This document shows, one piece after another, positions 9,341 to 20,524 of a stretch of DNA of 64,000 nt. The stretch spans positions 2,976,001 to 3,040,000 of the forward strand of contig NZ_CP040128.1 of assembly GCF_007874125.1 (NCBI RefSeq). Direction: 5' to 3'. The DNA is from Noviherbaspirillum sp. UKPF54. GTDB taxonomy: Bacteria; Pseudomonadota; Gammaproteobacteria; Burkholderiales; Burkholderiaceae_D. How positions within the stretch are numbered: position 1 is the first letter of the stretch; the number at the start of each line of letters is the position of its first letter. The notes under the pieces were generated by a model. The model searched no databases, was not told the origin of the DNA, and saw only the letters and a program-made list of their open reading frames with translations. A program made the position numbers and the translations under genes.

Positions 9341-10213
9341 TTATTGGATCTTGCCCGCATAATCCCGGGCAAACTGCCAGGCAACCCGCCCCGAGCGTGA
9401 GCCGCGCTGCAGCGCCCAGCGCAGGGCATCGGGCCGCGCCGCGTCGACCTGCTGATCGTTGCATCCAAAGTGGCGCAGCCAGTGCGCGACGATGTCGAGG
9501 TAATCGTCCTGTTTGAATGGATAAAACGATACCCACAGGCCGAAGCGCTCGGACAGGGAAATTTTTTCCTCGACCGTTTCACCCGGATGCAGGTCGCCGT
9601 CCTCGGTATGCACATAGCTCGCATTGTCGGACATGCGTTCGGGCATCAGATGGCGGCGATTGGACGTCGCGTAAATCAGCACATTGTCCGACTGCGCCGA
9701 GATGCTGCCGTCCAGCGTCACCTTGAGCGCCTTGTAGCCGCCCTCGCCTTCTTCAAACGAGAGGTCGTCGCAAAAGATGACGAAGCGCTCCGGCCGCCGC
9801 GCCACCAAATCGACGATGTCCGGCAGGTCGGAGAGATCGTCCTTATCGACTTCGATCAGGCGCAAGCCCTGGTCCGCAAACTGATTCAGGCAGGCCTTGA
9901 TCAGCGACGACTTGCCAGTGCCGCGCGCACCGGTCAGCAAGACGTTGTTGGCCGGACGCCCCAGCACGAACTGGCGGGTATTTTGCTCGATCTGTTGTTT
10001 TTGCGGGTCGATATTATGCAGGTCGGACAATGCAATGCGGGCCATATGCGCGACCGGCTGCAGGTAGCCGCGGCTGTCTTTTCCACTCTGCTTGCGCCAG
10101 CGAAATGCTGGACTGACATTCCAGTCCAGCACCGGGCTTGGATGCGGCAACACTGCCTCCAAGCGCGCCAACAGCATTTCAGCACGCTCGAGAAACTGTT
10201 CAAGCTGGGACAT
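9341..10213 (-). CDS. DUF815-family AAA ATPase
   Basis: Predicted P-loop ATPase (290 aa) of the DUF815 family, whose cellular role is not established. Walker A is LLTGARGTGKSSLIKA near residue 115; the Walker B-like segment RFVIFCDDLSFEEGEG and the sensor segment IYATSNRRHLMPERM follow. The C-terminal part contains RSGRVAWQFARDYAG. It starts one base after the argJ stop, so it is co-transcribed with argJ. The conserved pairing with argJ and mutT does not reveal its function. Confidence 0.85.
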   Translation of the reverse strand: MSQLEQFLERAEMLLARLEAVLPHPSPVLDWNVSPAFRWRKQSGKDSRGYLQPVAHMARIALSDLHNIDPQKQQIEQNTRQFVLGRPANNVLLTGARGTGKSSLIKACLNQFADQGLRLIEVDKDDLSDLPDIVDLVARRPERFVIFCDDLSFEEGEGGYKALKVTLDGSISAQSDNVLIYATSNRRHLMPERMSDNASYVHTEDGDLHPGETVEEKISLSERFGLWVSFYPFKQDDYLDIVAHWLRHFGCNDQQVDAARPDALRWALQRGSRSGRVAWQFARDYAGKIQ

Positions 10214-10214
10214 G

Positions 10215-11453
10215 TCAGGAACGGTAATCGGCGTTGATACTCACGTATTCGTGCGAAAAATCGCAAGTCCAGACCGTCGCACTCGCATTGCCGCGCGCAA
10301 GCTTGACGCGGATGGTGATCTCGCTCTGCTTCATCACGCGCTGGCCATCCTCTTCCTTGTAGTCCGGATTGCGGCCGCCATTCTTCGCCACCCAGACATC
10401 GTCCAGGTACAGGTTCAACTTGCTCACATCCAGGTCATTCACGCCCGCGTAACCGATCGCCGCGAGGATGCGGCCGAGATTCGGATCGGATGCGTAGAAC
10501 GCGGTCTTGACCAGCGGCGAATGACCAATCGCATACGCGATCTTGCGGCACTCCTCGACGCTGGCGCCATCCTCCACCGCAATGGTGATGAACTTGGTCG
10601 CGCCTTCGCCGTCGCGCACGATCATCTGTGCCAGTTCCTGCGACAGTGCCTTGACCGCCGCGAACAGCGCAGCGTATTCAGGCGAATCGATATTGCCGAC
10701 TTCAAGCTGCGAAGTGCCGGTGGCGATCAGCATGAAGGAATCGTTGGTCGACGTGTCGCCGTCGATCGTGATGCAATTGAACGACTTGTCCGCCACCTCC
10801 TTGACCATGTGTTCCAGCACCGGTTGCGCGACCTTGGCATCGGTGGCGACGAAGCCGAGCATGGTGGCCATGTTCGGCTTGATCATACCGGCCCCCTTGC
10901 TGATGCCTGTCAGGGTCACGGTGACGCCATTGATGACCACGGTGCGCGACGCCGCCTTCGGCTGCGTGTCGGTGGTCATAATGGATTCGGCGGCGTTGTA
11001 CCAGTTGTCCGTCTTCAGGTTCGCGATCGCCTGCGGCAAGCCGGCCTTGATGCGATCGACCGGCAGCGGCTCCAGGATCACGCCTGTGGAAAAAGGAAGA
11101 ATCTGCGAAGGGTCGCACGCGAGCAGGTCAGCCAGTGCCACGCAAGTCGCATTGGCATCGGCCAGACCAGCCTCTCCCGTTCCCGCATTCGCATTGCCGG
11201 TATTGATCACGAGGGCGCGAATCGGCGCACCTGCCATGCGCAAGCCTTCCAGGTGCGCCTTGCACACCTGCACGGGTGCAGCGCAAAAACGGTTGGTGGT
11301 AAACACGCCCGCCACGGTGGCCGTCGGCGCCAGCTTCATGACCAGCAAATCCTTGCGGTTGGCTTTGCGCACGCCGGCTTCGGCATGACCAAGTTCGATG
11401 CCGGCGACGGGTTTCAGGTCGGCGGCGACAGGAAAAGGGAGATTGACGGCCAT
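10215..11453 (-). CDS. argJ: Bifunctional glutamate N-acetyltransferase / amino-acid acetyltransferase ArgJ
   Basis: Transfers acetyl from N-acetylornithine to glutamate (cyclic arginine pathway) and may also use acetyl-CoA. The 412-aa precursor is expected to self-cleave into two chains at the Ala-Thr bond in [10 protein letters not shown] (near residue 190), with the Thr as nucleophile. The end [17 protein letters not shown] is the family C-terminus. The frame is open much further upstream (to 12242, inside secA), but the ATG at 11453 gives the normal start [16 protein letters not shown]. It lies downstream of secA behind a strong terminator, so it has its own promoter in 11454-11520. Confidence 0.95.
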   Translation of the reverse strand: MAVNLPFPVAADLKPVAGIELGHAEAGVRKANRKDLLVMKLAPTATVAGVFTTNRFCAAPVQVCKAHLEGLRMAGAPIRALVINTGNANAGTGEAGLADANATCVALADLLACDPSQILPFSTGVILEPLPVDRIKAGLPQAIANLKTDNWYNAAESIMTTDTQPKAASRTVVINGVTVTLTGISKGAGMIKPNMATMLGFVATDAKVAQPVLEHMVKEVADKSFNCITIDGDTSTNDSFMLIATGTSQLEVGNIDSPEYAALFAAVKALSQELAQMIVRDGEGATKFITIAVEDGASVEECRKIAYAIGHSPLVKTAFYASDPNLGRILAAIGYAGVNDLDVSKLNLYLDDVWVAKNGGRNPDYKEEDGQRVMKQSEITIRVKLARGNASATVWTCDFSHEYVSINADYRS

Positions 11454-11522
11454 AAGCGTAGGTTGCCCGGATAAAGAAAAGGAAGACCGATATTCTAAAC
11501 CGATCACGGAAAGCAGACGCGC

Positions 11523-11553
11523 AAATAAAAAGGGCGGATCGCTCCGCCCTTTT
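11523..11553 (-). terminator. Rho-independent terminator of secA
   Basis: Perfect stem AAAAGGGCGGA / TCCGCCCTTTT with a TCGC loop (11528-11553). On the minus strand it is followed by the T-rich tract TTTTTATTT. It lies about 50 bp after the secA stop. Confidence 0.85.
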
Positions 11554-11605
11554 GCAGCCACCAGACTCGCTGGCGAACAAGCCGTCAAATCAGCAGCCTT
11601 AAGCC

Positions 11606-14368
11606 TTACGCCAGTTTCCCGTGGCACTGCTTGTACTTCTTGCCACTGCCGCACGGGCACGGATCGTTGCGCCCGACCTTCGGCACGGCATTCACCATCG
11701 GCTGGTTGCCGGTCTCCGCCTGTGAAGTCGGCGCCAGCAATTCTTCGGGCGCCGCGTTCGGATTGAAGTCGGCGTGCTCGTAGTGCACGTTTTCGACGTG
11801 CGACTGCGCCAACTGCTCCTCGGCCGCATCGATCTCTTCGCGCGACTGGATACGCACGGTCATCACGATGCGCACCACCTCGTTCTTGATCAGCTCCAGC
11901 ATTTGGCCGAACAGCTCGAATGCTTCGCGCTTGTACTCCTGCTTCGGGTTCTTCTGCGCATAACCGCGCAGGTGGATGCCCTGGCGCAGGTGATCCAGTG
12001 CCGCCAGGTGCTCGCGCCAGTGCGTGTCGATACTTTGCAGCATGACGCTGCGCTCGAAGCCGGCAAACGCCGTCTTGCCGATGATTTCCACCTTGGCGTT
12101 GTACGAATCGTCGGCAACCTTGAGCACGCGCTCGAGCAGATCTTCCGCCGTCAGGTTCGGTTCGGCCTCCAGCATCTTCGCCAGCGGCACTTCCAGCTGC
12201 CACTCGTTGGCGAGCGTCGCTTCGAGCCCCTTGATGTCCCACTGCTCTTCCACCGATTCCGGCGGCACGTGGGCATGGAACAGGTCGGTGAACACGCCTT
12301 GGCGCAGCGAAGCGATCAGCTCGGAAATATCCACCGATTCGAGCAGCTCGTTACGCTGCTGGTAGATGACCTTGCGCTGGTCGTTTGCCACATCGTCGTA
12401 TTCAAGCAGCTGCTTGCGGATATCGAAGTTGCGCCCTTCCACCTTGCGCTGCGCGGACTCGATCGAACGCGAGACGATGCCTGCCTCGATCGGTTCGCCT
12501 TCCGGCATCTTGAGGCGATCCATGATCGCGCGCACGCGGTCGCCGGCAAAAATGCGCAGCAAGGGATCGTCCAGCGACAGATAGAAGCGCGACGAACCGG
12601 GGTCGCCCTGGCGCCCGGAGCGACCGCGCAACTGGTTGTCGACCCGGCGCGATTCGTGACGCTCGGTGCCGATGATGTGCAAGCCGCCGGCCGACACCAC
12701 GTGGTCGTGCAGCGACTGCCACTCGTCACGCAGTTTCTTTGCATGCGCCTGCTTCTCTTCGTCGGAGAGGTTGGGGTCGGCTTCGATGAACTGGATCTGC
12801 TTTTCGACATTACCGCCCAACACGATGTCGGTACCGCGGCCCGCCATGTTGGTGGCGATCGTGATCATTTTCGGGCGCCCCGCCTGTGCCACGATTTCCG
12901 CTTCGCGCGCGTGCTGCTTGGCGTTGAGCACGTTGTGCGGCAGCTTGTTCTTGGTCAGGATATTCGACAGCAGCTCCGAATTCTCGATCGAGGTGGTGCC
13001 GACCAGCACCGGCTGTCCGCGCTCGTAGCAATCCTTGATATCGGCAAGCATCGCGTTGTACTTCTCTTGCGCGCTCTTGTACACCTGGTCCTGGCGGTCC
13101 TTGCGCTGGCTCGGCCGGTTCGGCGGAATCACCACGGTTTCGAGGCCATAGATTTCCTGGAATTCGTAGGCTTCGGTGTCGGCCGTACCGGTCATGCCGG
13201 CCAGCTTGCCGTACATGCGGAAGTAGTTCTGGAACGTGATGGACGCGAGCGTCTGGTTCTCGTTCTGGATCTTTACGCCTTCCTTCGCTTCGACCGCCTG
13301 ATGCAGGCCATCGGACCAGCGGCGCCCGGTCATCAGGCGACCGGTGAATTCGTCGACGATGACGACTTCACCGTTTTGCACCACGTAATGCTGGTCCTTG
13401 TGATACAGCGTGTGTGCGCGCAGGGCGGCGTACAGGTGGTGGATCAGCGTGATATTGGCCGCATCGTACAGCGAGGCGCCTTCCGGCAGCAGGCCCATGC
13501 GCGTCAAGATCTGTTCAGCCTTTTCGTGGCCGGCTTCGGTCAGCAGCACCTGATGCGATTTCTCGTCCTTGGTGTAATCGCCCGGAACCTCGATCTTACC
13601 CTTGCCGTCCGGCGTCTCTTCACCGATCTGCAGCGTCAGCAGCGGCGGCACTTGGTTAATCTTCAGATACAGGTCAGTGTGATCTTCCGCCTGTCCGGAA
13701 ATGATCAGCGGCGTACGCGCCTCGTCGATCAGGATCGAGTCGACTTCATCGACCACCGCGAAGTTGAGGCTGCGCTGCACGCGGTCGCCGGCATCGTAGA
13801 CCATGTTGTCGCGCAGGTAGTCGAAGCCGAATTCGTTATTGGTGCCGTAGGTGATGTCGGCGGCGTATGCCTGCTGCTTGGCGTCGTGATCCATCTGGGA
13901 CAGGTTAATCCCCGTGGTCAAACCCAGCCAGCCGTACAGCCGGCCCATCCATTCCGCGTCGCGCTGCGCGAGGTAATCGTTGACCGTGACCACGTGCACG
14001 CCTTTGCCCGACAACGCATTCAGATAGGCGGCCAAGGTTGCCATCAGCGTCTTGCCCTCGCCGGTCGCCATTTCGGCGATTTTGCCGTAGTGCAAAACCA
14101 TGCCGCCGATAAGCTGCACATCGAAGTGGCGCATTTTCAGCACGCGCTTGCTCGCCTCGCGGCACACGGCAAAGGCTTCCACCAAGATGTCATCCAGCGA
14201 TGCGCCTTTGGCAATACGCTCCTTGAATTCGGGCGTCTTGGCCTGAAGTTCGGCGTCGGAAAGCTTTTCCATTGCCGGCTCAAGCGCATTTATTTCACGC
14301 ACCGTTTTTTGATATTGCTTGATCAGTCGCTGATTGCGGCTGCCGAAAATCTGGGTCAGTAATGACAT
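11606..14368 (-). CDS. secA: Preprotein translocase motor ATPase SecA
   Basis: ATP-driven motor that pushes unfolded preproteins through SecYEG (920 aa). Features seen: Walker A region [20 protein letters not shown] near residue 100, DEAD-like [16 protein letters not shown], the [21 protein letters not shown] helicase motif, and a C-terminal zinc-binding SEC-C tail with [14 protein letters not shown] that contacts SecB. The ATG at 14368 gives the normal [15 protein letters not shown] start; an upstream in-frame start at 14395 adds nine unconserved residues. It lies between argJ and the M23 peptidase gene, the usual betaproteobacterial order after lpxC. Confidence 0.98.
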   Translation of the reverse strand: MSLLTQIFGSRNQRLIKQYQKTVREINALEPAMEKLSDAELQAKTPEFKERIAKGASLDDILVEAFAVCREASKRVLKMRHFDVQLIGGMVLHYGKIAEMATGEGKTLMATLAAYLNALSGKGVHVVTVNDYLAQRDAEWMGRLYGWLGLTTGINLSQMDHDAKQQAYAADITYGTNNEFGFDYLRDNMVYDAGDRVQRSLNFAVVDEVDSILIDEARTPLIISGQAEDHTDLYLKINQVPPLLTLQIGEETPDGKGKIEVPGDYTKDEKSHQVLLTEAGHEKAEQILTRMGLLPEGASLYDAANITLIHHLYAALRAHTLYHKDQHYVVQNGEVVIVDEFTGRLMTGRRWSDGLHQAVEAKEGVKIQNENQTLASITFQNYFRMYGKLAGMTGTADTEAYEFQEIYGLETVVIPPNRPSQRKDRQDQVYKSAQEKYNAMLADIKDCYERGQPVLVGTTSIENSELLSNILTKNKLPHNVLNAKQHAREAEIVAQAGRPKMITIATNMAGRGTDIVLGGNVEKQIQFIEADPNLSDEEKQAHAKKLRDEWQSLHDHVVSAGGLHIIGTERHESRRVDNQLRGRSGRQGDPGSSRFYLSLDDPLLRIFAGDRVRAIMDRLKMPEGEPIEAGIVSRSIESAQRKVEGRNFDIRKQLLEYDDVANDQRKVIYQQRNELLESVDISELIASLRQGVFTDLFHAHVPPESVEEQWDIKGLEATLANEWQLEVPLAKMLEAEPNLTAEDLLERVLKVADDSYNAKVEIIGKTAFAGFERSVMLQSIDTHWREHLAALDHLRQGIHLRGYAQKNPKQEYKREAFELFGQMLELIKNEVVRIVMTVRIQSREEIDAAEEQLAQSHVENVHYEHADFNPNAAPEELLAPTSQAETGNQPMVNAVPKVGRNDPCPCGSGKKYKQCHGKLA

Positions 14369-14648
14369 GCTTGAATTCTTAAAATGGCGCTGCACGCTCG
14401 CGGAGCTACATGACCTGTAGCCATCGTTGCAGGGGCCGGGCCTAGGCTAAATTGCGAATTTTATCATGCGCCCCGATGCTCACTACCCTCGGCGGCGGCG
14501 AGATCTCGAACATGGAACGCATCCGACATTTGCCGACCCGAGAAATTCGGAGCCGGTAAACATTTAATTGTGCTTCAAGATGGGGATTAATAGCGTAGAA
14601 ACAATAGCTTAGGGCCGAAGATTTTTGAGAATCATTGAGAAACTGCAA

Positions 14649-15605
14649 TCATTTCGCCATAAGTGCGGCCATTTTTGCCTGATTGGCGCCGGCCGAGAGA
14701 AACTTGTGCGGATCTTGCTGCATACCCTTGACCAGCACTTCGAAATGCAGATGCGGCCCGGTCGAGCGGCCCGTGGAGCCGATATCGGCGATGTGCTGGC
14801 CACGCTTGACGATGTCGCCCACCTTCATCAGCAGGCGCGAGGCATGAGCGTACCGTGTCACGATGTCGTTGCCATGATCGATCTCGATCATGTTGCCGTA
14901 TTGATGGTGATATTCGGCGGCGATAATCACGCCGCCGGCGGCAGCCACAATCGGCGTGCCCACCGCCGAGGCAAAATCGATTCCCTCATGAAACGCACTG
15001 CGACCGGTAAACGGATCGACGCGCCATCCGAACCCGGACGCGTTGTAAGCAACATTGACCGGTTGAATCGTCGGCAACAGCTTGGTCCTGATCTTATTGC
15101 TCATCAGGGCAGTCTCCACCACATTCATGTAGTCGGCACGATGTTCCACGTCCCTTGCCATAGCGTCCAGCGCTTGCTGGAATTCGCTCATGCTCAGTGA
15201 CATTTCTTTCCCGCTGGCCGGCTCGGCGCCTCCCCGGCCCGGCAATTCCTTGAAATTGAATTCTTGCGGCTTGACGCCTGCTAAGCCCTGGACCCGCTCG
15301 CCCAGCGCATCCAGGCGCATTAACTGGGCTTGCATTTCCCCAAGCTTCATCGCCATGGCGGCGAGATTTTCCTTGATGTACTTATCCTTCTTGCTGGGAT
15401 CGTCGAAGTCATGCGTGGCGGACGCCACCATATCGCGCATCAGGGGAATGTTCAGATCCGCCGCATGACGGAAAGTGAGGTAATACAGCAGGGATGCCGC
15501 CATGATGACCGAAAACACGAAACCCAGTGCTGCCAGTATCAGGTGCCAGTGCGTGAGCGTCACCGTCTTCGCGCTGAAGCGCGGGTGTAGCAGAATAATT
15601 TGCAT
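14649..15605 (-). CDS. M23-family metallopeptidase, membrane-anchored
   Basis: Predicted murein endopeptidase or LytM-like factor acting in the periplasm (318 aa). An N-terminal membrane anchor (about residues 20-45) precedes a coiled region (about 70-180) and a C-terminal LytM/M23 domain (about 205-310). Zinc ligands are visible in HEGIDFAS and in the terminal HLHFE motif. All expected residues are present, so it may be catalytic. It lies between secA and the divergent DUF721 gene. Its specific partner is unknown. Confidence 0.88.
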   Translation of the reverse strand: MQIILLHPRFSAKTVTLTHWHLILAALGFVFSVIMAASLLYYLTFRHAADLNIPLMRDMVASATHDFDDPSKKDKYIKENLAAMAMKLGEMQAQLMRLDALGERVQGLAGVKPQEFNFKELPGRGGAEPASGKEMSLSMSEFQQALDAMARDVEHRADYMNVVETALMSNKIRTKLLPTIQPVNVAYNASGFGWRVDPFTGRSAFHEGIDFASAVGTPIVAAAGGVIIAAEYHHQYGNMIEIDHGNDIVTRYAHASRLLMKVGDIVKRGQHIADIGSTGRSTGPHLHFEVLVKGMQQDPHKFLSAGANQAKMAALMAK

Positions 15606-15659
15606 TTCCTCTCCTCCGATTCGTCCATCGGCGATGAGCTGTGATAAGGTGCGAGCATC

Positions 15660-16166
15660 ATGCGTCCGCCCTCATTTCTGTTGTCTCAATCCGGCGCCAA
15701 AACCATGCGCAAGTCCGCATCAACACAAGGAATAACAGACTTTTTGCGTGCAAACGAGAAGCTAGCTTCTCTGCTGCCGGCGGCTAGGCGCATCATGATG
15801 TTGCAAAGAGAGTGCGTCCAGGTTCTTCCCGCGATGTTCGAAGTCTGTACGGTGATGCAGTTCGACGCAGGCCAGTTGATACTTGCCACTCCGAACGCCG
15901 CTGTCGCGACAAAATTGAAGCAGCAACTGCCTAAACTGCAAGACAATTTGCTGAAGCGAGGATGGCAGGTTAACGCAATACGAATTAAAGTGCAACCTGG
16001 AAAGATTGCAGAAAAGCAACAACCTCCAGCCAAGCAATTGGTCCTGCCAAGGCAAGCAGTTTCGGCGCTGGCCGAGTTAAAACACTCGCTGGAAAGCGAC
16101 AAGGGCAACGAAGCGCTGACGGCAGCGCTGGGACGGATGCTGAACCGTCATCGTGACGAATGCTGA
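15660..16166 (+). CDS. DUF721 (DciA-like) protein
   Basis: Protein (168 aa) with a DUF721 domain over about residues 25-115 (LASLLPAARRIMMLQRECVQ, LILATPNAAVATKLKQQLPKL). DUF721 includes DciA, the ancestral loader of replicative helicase DnaB, but this short version may not have that role. A start at the ATG at 15705 is also possible and would give 153 aa. It is divergent from the M23 gene with 54 bp between starts, and convergent with lpxC. Its presence beside lpxC and secA is conserved in related bacteria. Confidence 0.75.
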   Translation: MRPPSFLLSQSGAKTMRKSASTQGITDFLRANEKLASLLPAARRIMMLQRECVQVLPAMFEVCTVMQFDAGQLILATPNAAVATKLKQQLPKLQDNLLKRGWQVNAIRIKVQPGKIAEKQQPPAKQLVLPRQAVSALAELKHSLESDKGNEALTAALGRMLNRHRDEC

Positions 16167-16171
16167 GGCTC

Positions 16172-16194
16172 TTCCGCGCATCCATAGCGCGGAA
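16172..16194. terminator. Hairpin between DUF721 gene and lpxC
   Basis: Perfect 8-bp inverted repeat TTCCGCGC / GCGCGGAA with a 7-nt loop, placed between the two convergent stop codons. It lacks a long T-run on either strand, so its strength as a terminator is uncertain. Confidence 0.5.
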
Positions 16195-16219
16195 AACGAC
16201 CGGCCCGCCAGTCCGAATA

Positions 16220-17155
16220 CTAGGTAAACGCCCACTCCTGCCCGGCCTGGCGCACATAGGCGCGCGGCGCATATTCCTCGGCGTCGAATGTGACGATCTC
16301 GTATGCCTCGGGCTGCGCCAGCAATGCCCGTAACAATTGATTGTTCAGGGAATGGCCGGACTTGTGGGCGGTATAGCTGGCGAGCAGCGGATGGCCGACC
16401 AGGTAAAGGTCGCCGATGGCGTCGAGAATCTTGTGCCGGACAAACTCGTTGTCATAACGCAGTCCATCAGGATTAAGGATGCGATACTCGTCCATCACGA
16501 TCGCATTCTCCAGCGAACCGCCGCGCGCCAAGCCCATGCCACGCAGCGTTTCGACATCCTGCATGAACCCGAAGGTGCGGGCGCGCGAAATCTCCTTGAC
16601 ATAGGATTCGCTGCCGAAGTCGACTTCCGCGACTTGGCCGGTGCCATCGACGGCCGGATGCTTGAATTCGATGAAAAACTTTAGCCTAAAGCCATTGTAC
16701 GGATCGAGGCGCGCCCATTTCTCGTTATCGCCCTGGCCCTCGCGGACTTCCACCGGCTTGATCACCCGGATGAATTTCTTGGGCGCGTTCTGCTCCTGCA
16801 AGCCTGCTTGCTGCAACAGGAACACGAACGAGGAAGCCGAGCCATCCATGATCGGAATTTCTTCGGCGGTGACATCGACATACAGATTATCGATGCCCAG
16901 GCCAGCACAGGCGGACATCAGGTGCTCGACGGTGGAGACCTTGACACCATTGTTGTCGAGCGTGGATGCCATGCGCGTGTCGCCGACGCCGGTGGCACTG
17001 GAAGGCAGGTCGACCGGCGGGGTGATATCCACGCGGCGGAACACGATGCCGGTGTCCGGGGCAGCCGGACGCAGGGTCAACTCAACCTTGGTGCCGGAGT
17101 GAAGTCCGACGCCGACAGTCTTGACGAGTTGTTTGACGGTACGTTGCTTGAGCAT
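16220..17155 (-). CDS. lpxC: UDP-3-O-acyl-N-acetylglucosamine deacetylase LpxC
   Basis: Zinc enzyme of the committed step in lipid A synthesis (311 aa, typical length). Visible signatures: [21 protein letters not shown] at the N-terminus, the zinc-binding [17 protein letters not shown], the [12 protein letters not shown] insert and the C-terminal [17 protein letters not shown] with catalytic His. The frame extends upstream to 17227, but the ATG at 17155 is the family start. It normally follows ftsZ; here about 10 kb of glp, prx, nirK and insertion-element DNA separates the two. Confidence 0.97.
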   Translation of the reverse strand: MLKQRTVKQLVKTVGVGLHSGTKVELTLRPAAPDTGIVFRRVDITPPVDLPSSATGVGDTRMASTLDNNGVKVSTVEHLMSACAGLGIDNLYVDVTAEEIPIMDGSASSFVFLLQQAGLQEQNAPKKFIRVIKPVEVREGQGDNEKWARLDPYNGFRLKFFIEFKHPAVDGTGQVAEVDFGSESYVKEISRARTFGFMQDVETLRGMGLARGGSLENAIVMDEYRILNPDGLRYDNEFVRHKILDAIGDLYLVGHPLLASYTAHKSGHSLNNQLLRALLAQPEAYEIVTFDAEEYAPRAYVRQAGQEWAFT

Positions 17156-17264
17156 CGTTGGATTATAACAACTTACCGACGAGTCAGTTGTTTGGAGAGG
17201 TAAGTTTGTTGGACCTACACCACGCAAAACATATCAAGCTGCCAAGCCCGCCAACGATCTCTGC

Positions 17265-18761
17265 CTATTCTGCCCATTGGCGCGCGCGCTCCACCGCACG
17301 CCGCCACGTTGCCAGCCGCTGCCCCCTTTCCTCCGCCGGCATGACCGGCTCGAAACGCCGCTGCGCCTGCCATTGCGCCGCGATTTCTTGCTGCGATTCC
17401 CAGTAACTGACGGCAAGCCCGGCCAGATAGGCTGCGCCCAATGCCGTCGTTTCCGTCACGACCGGACGCACCACCGGCACGCCCAGCACATCGGCCTGGA
17501 ATTGCATCAGCAAGTCGTTGCGGGCGGCCCCGCCGTCGACCCGCAGCTCCTTCAGCTCGATGGCCGCGTCCTTTTGCATCGCTTCCAGCACGTCCGCGCT
17601 CTGATATGCAATGCTGGCCAGGGTCGCCCTGGCGATATGCGCCTTGGTCGTGCCTCGCGTCATGCCGACGATCGTGCCGCGCGCATAGGCATCCCAGTAC
17701 GGCGCGCCAAGCCCGGCAAAGGCGGGCACGACGAACACGCCGCCGGTATCCGGCACGATGGAGGCAAGCGCCTCGACTTCCGCCGAACTCTGGATGATGC
17801 CAAGGCCATCGCGCAGCCACTGCACGGCAGCGCCGGCATTGAATACGCTACCTTCCAGCATGTAGTCGGTTTGGCCCGGCAGCGTTTTCCCGAAGGTCCA
17901 GCCGATGGTAGTCAACAAGTGGTTTTGCGATGCGATTGCCTGCCTGCCGGTATTCATCAGCATGAAGCAGCCAGTGCCATAGGTATTCTTCGCCATGCCG
18001 GGCTGATGGCAAGCCTGGCCGAAGGTCGCGGCCTGCTGGTCGCCGGCGATGCCGGCAATCGGGATGGCACCGCCGAACAGTTCGGGGTGCGTCTTGCCGA
18101 CGACGCCACTGCTAGGCACCACCTGCGGCAACAGGGCATGCGGGATATCGAGCAGGGCCAGCAGTTCCTCGTCCCACCGCAGGGTGTGGATATTGAACAG
18201 CATGGTGCGCGATGCATTGCTGCTGTCGGTGACGTGGGCGCCGCACAGCTTGTAAATCAGCCAGGAATCGATGGTGCCGAAGGCGAGTTCGCCCCGCTCG
18301 GCCCTGGCGCGCGCGCCGGGCACATTGTCGAGCAGCCATTTCACCTTGGTGCCGGAAAAATATGCATCGATCACCAAGCCCGTTTTTTGCTGGATCAGGA
18401 TTTCCTTGCCCTGCGCGCGCAGCGCATCGCACAGATCGGCGGTGCGCCGGTCCTGCCAGACGATCGCCTCGGCGATCGGCTCGCCCGTCGCCCGGTCCCA
18501 CAATACGGTGGTTTCGCGCTGATTGGTGATGCCGACGGCGGCCACCTCGGATGCAGCTACGCCGCCCTGCTTGAGCACTTGCTGCGCCACGGCCAGCTGG
18601 CTGCGCCAGATTTCATAGGCATCGTGCGCCACCCAGCCGGGTTGCGGAAATATCTGCCGGAACTCCTGCTGTGCGATGCCATGAATCCGTCCGCCGTGAT
18701 CGAAAAGGATGGCGCGCGAACTGGTCGTGCCTTGGTCGAAGGCGAGGATATATTTGGTCAT
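17265..18761 (-). CDS. glpK: Glycerol kinase GlpK
   Basis: Phosphorylates glycerol to glycerol-3-phosphate (498 aa, normal length). FGGY-family motifs are present: [14 protein letters not shown] near the N-terminus, [11 protein letters not shown], and the C-terminal [21 protein letters not shown] and [17 protein letters not shown]. The open frame runs to 19106 into glpD, but the ATG at 18761 is the family start. It lies 32 bp after glpD on the same strand, so glpD-glpK form an operon. There is no glpF transporter in the window. Confidence 0.96.
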   Translation of the reverse strand: MTKYILAFDQGTTSSRAILFDHGGRIHGIAQQEFRQIFPQPGWVAHDAYEIWRSQLAVAQQVLKQGGVAASEVAAVGITNQRETTVLWDRATGEPIAEAIVWQDRRTADLCDALRAQGKEILIQQKTGLVIDAYFSGTKVKWLLDNVPGARARAERGELAFGTIDSWLIYKLCGAHVTDSSNASRTMLFNIHTLRWDEELLALLDIPHALLPQVVPSSGVVGKTHPELFGGAIPIAGIAGDQQAATFGQACHQPGMAKNTYGTGCFMLMNTGRQAIASQNHLLTTIGWTFGKTLPGQTDYMLEGSVFNAGAAVQWLRDGLGIIQSSAEVEALASIVPDTGGVFVVPAFAGLGAPYWDAYARGTIVGMTRGTTKAHIARATLASIAYQSADVLEAMQKDAAIELKELRVDGGAARNDLLMQFQADVLGVPVVRPVVTETTALGAAYLAGLAVSYWESQQEIAAQWQAQRRFEPVMPAEERGQRLATWRRAVERARQWAE

Positions 18762-18793
18762 CGGTGGCTCGCTATCAAAATGCGGTGAAGACG

Positions 18794-20368
18794 TCAGAAA
18801 GCGTGGCTTGCACGACGCTCGGTGGATGCATGTTTGTCCCTGGTGTTGCGATTGGCCTTCATCCAGCGGTCGAGCTTCGCTTCGGCGTCGGTCGGCAGAT
18901 GCAGGCCCAGCTTGGAGCGCCTCCAAAGTATGTCCCGCGCGGTAAGTGCCCATTCGAGTTGCATCAAGTAATCCACTTCCGCCGCATACACTCCAGGCAA
19001 GACCTCTTCGCCCATCTCCGCCAGAGTGCGACGCCCGGCCAGCAGCGTGTCGGTGCGCGTGCCGTAGGCGCGCGCATAGCGCGCAGTCAGCGCACCCGGC
19101 AGCCATCGGTATTTTTGTTGCAGCTGCTGCACGTAGCTGTCGAATTCAAGCACCGAGCGATTGGAGGGATGCGCGCCGAACAGGTCGCCGCCGGGCAGGC
19201 AAGCCTGCTCGGTCCATGCGCCGCGGGCGACGGGCAAGGAGGCTGCGAGCATGTCGACAGCCTCTTCCGCCAGCTTGCGGAAGGTCGTAATCTTGCCCCC
19301 GAAAACGGACAGCAGCGGCGCTCCCCGCCTGTCGAGCTCCAGCCGGTAATCCCGCGTGACGGCGGAGGCGGATGCCGCCTCGTCTTCCACCAGCGGGCGC
19401 ACGCCGGAATAGCTCCACACGACATCGGCCGGCACGATCGAGCGCCGGAAGTAACGGCTCGACAGCGCGCACAGATAGCTGATCTCTTCCTGTTCGATCG
19501 CCACCGCGTCGACATCCCCCTTGTAATCGAGGTCGGTGGTGCCGATCAGCGTGAAGTCCTGCTCGTAGGGGATGGCGAAAACGATGCGGCCGTCGGGATG
19601 CTGGAAGATGTAGGCGTAGGGATGGTCGAACAGGCGCTTGACGACGATGTGGCTGCCCTTGATCAGGCGCAGCGACTTCGCGGACGGCTGCCGCGCAGCG
19701 GTCTGCAGGAAGTGGGCGGCCCAGGGACCGGCGGCGTTGACCAGGGCGCGCGCCCGGACGGTCAAGGTGCCGCCTTCGCCGCGCAACGATGCAATCCAGC
19801 CATTGTCCTCGCGGCGCACCGACTCGCAGCGGGTCCGGGTCAGCACGCGCGCGCCGTGGTCGGCAGCATCGACCGCGTTGAGCACGACCAGGCGCGCGTC
19901 GTCGACCCAGCCGTCGGAGTACACGAAGCCGCGCGAAAATTTCGGCTTGAGTGGCTGGCCGGCCTGGTGCTCGCGCAGGCTCACGCCGCGCGACCCCGGC
20001 AGCAGTTCGCGGCGCGCCAGGTTGTCGTAGATGAACAGGCCTGCGCGCAGCATCCATGCCGGACGCTGGCCCTTATCGACAGGCATGACGAAGCGCAGCG
20101 GCTTGATGATGTGCGGCGCAGAGCGCAGCAGCACTTCGCGCTCGATCAGCGCCTTGCGCACCAATCCGAACTCGTAGTATTCGAGATAGCGCAGACCACC
20201 GTGGATCAGCTTGGACGAGGCGGAAGAGGTATGCGAGGCCAGGTCGTCTTTTTCGCATAGCACGACCGACAGCCCGCGCCCCGCGGCGTCGCGCGCGATG
20301 CCGGCGCCGTTGATGCCGCCGCCGACGACCAGCAGGTCGCACTCGATATTGCCTTGGCCTTTTTCCAT
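18794..20368 (-). CDS. glpD: Aerobic glycerol-3-phosphate dehydrogenase GlpD
   Basis: FAD-linked peripheral membrane enzyme that oxidises glycerol-3-phosphate to dihydroxyacetone phosphate and reduces quinone (524 aa). The FAD fold reads [22 protein letters not shown], followed by [24 protein letters not shown] and [12 protein letters not shown]. The C-terminal DAO_C domain (about 380-510) is complete. The ATG at 20368 was preferred over an upstream TTG at 20410. It is divergent from glpR with tandem GlpR-like half-sites in the intergenic region. Confidence 0.95.
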   Translation of the reverse strand: MEKGQGNIECDLLVVGGGINGAGIARDAAGRGLSVVLCEKDDLASHTSSASSKLIHGGLRYLEYYEFGLVRKALIEREVLLRSAPHIIKPLRFVMPVDKGQRPAWMLRAGLFIYDNLARRELLPGSRGVSLREHQAGQPLKPKFSRGFVYSDGWVDDARLVVLNAVDAADHGARVLTRTRCESVRREDNGWIASLRGEGGTLTVRARALVNAAGPWAAHFLQTAARQPSAKSLRLIKGSHIVVKRLFDHPYAYIFQHPDGRIVFAIPYEQDFTLIGTTDLDYKGDVDAVAIEQEEISYLCALSSRYFRRSIVPADVVWSYSGVRPLVEDEAASASAVTRDYRLELDRRGAPLLSVFGGKITTFRKLAEEAVDMLAASLPVARGAWTEQACLPGGDLFGAHPSNRSVLEFDSYVQQLQQKYRWLPGALTARYARAYGTRTDTLLAGRRTLAEMGEEVLPGVYAAEVDYLMQLEWALTARDILWRRSKLGLHLPTDAEAKLDRWMKANRNTRDKHASTERRASHAF

Positions 20369-20460
20369 CGCTCTCGCACCCGAAAGTGAATTTATGTAAG
20401 ATGACCGCACGTAAGATACGCTGAAACACGAAATTAAATCAACAATTATTTTGACTATAT

Positions 20461-20480
20461 TTGTTCGTTTTTGTTCGTTT
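20461..20480. promoter_or_regulatory. Tandem GlpR-like half-sites
   Basis: An exact tandem duplication of TTGTTCGTTT in the glpD-glpR divergent region. With the preceding T, each copy matches the E. coli GlpR half-site WATKYTCGWW at nine of ten positions, but as direct rather than inverted repeats. It lies 45 bp before the glpR ATG, so autoregulation and glpDK repression from one region are plausible. Confidence 0.55.
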
Positions 20481-20524
20481 TAAATAGCTACTTCTTCTTT
20501 TCAACTATTTCCCGGAGAAAAGGT

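Noticed and set aside
10215..12242. 675-codon version of ArgJ, and similar long upstream frames of murE, ftsI and the MBL enzyme
   Set aside because: The extra N-termini lie over neighbouring genes in other frames and are not part of the families; internal ATGs give normal starts.
11774..14362. Long open frame (862 codons) antisense to secA
   Set aside because: It mirrors secA in a high-GC, strongly biased gene; the product is rich in His, Arg, Gln, Leu and Val with no recognisable domain. Similar long antisense frames lie over nirK, glpK, glpD, norB and the dcw genes.
14403..14421. Short hairpin GCTACA/TGTAGC in the secA leader as a SecM-like control
   Set aside because: Only six base pairs, no leader peptide with an arrest motif and no conservation evidence.
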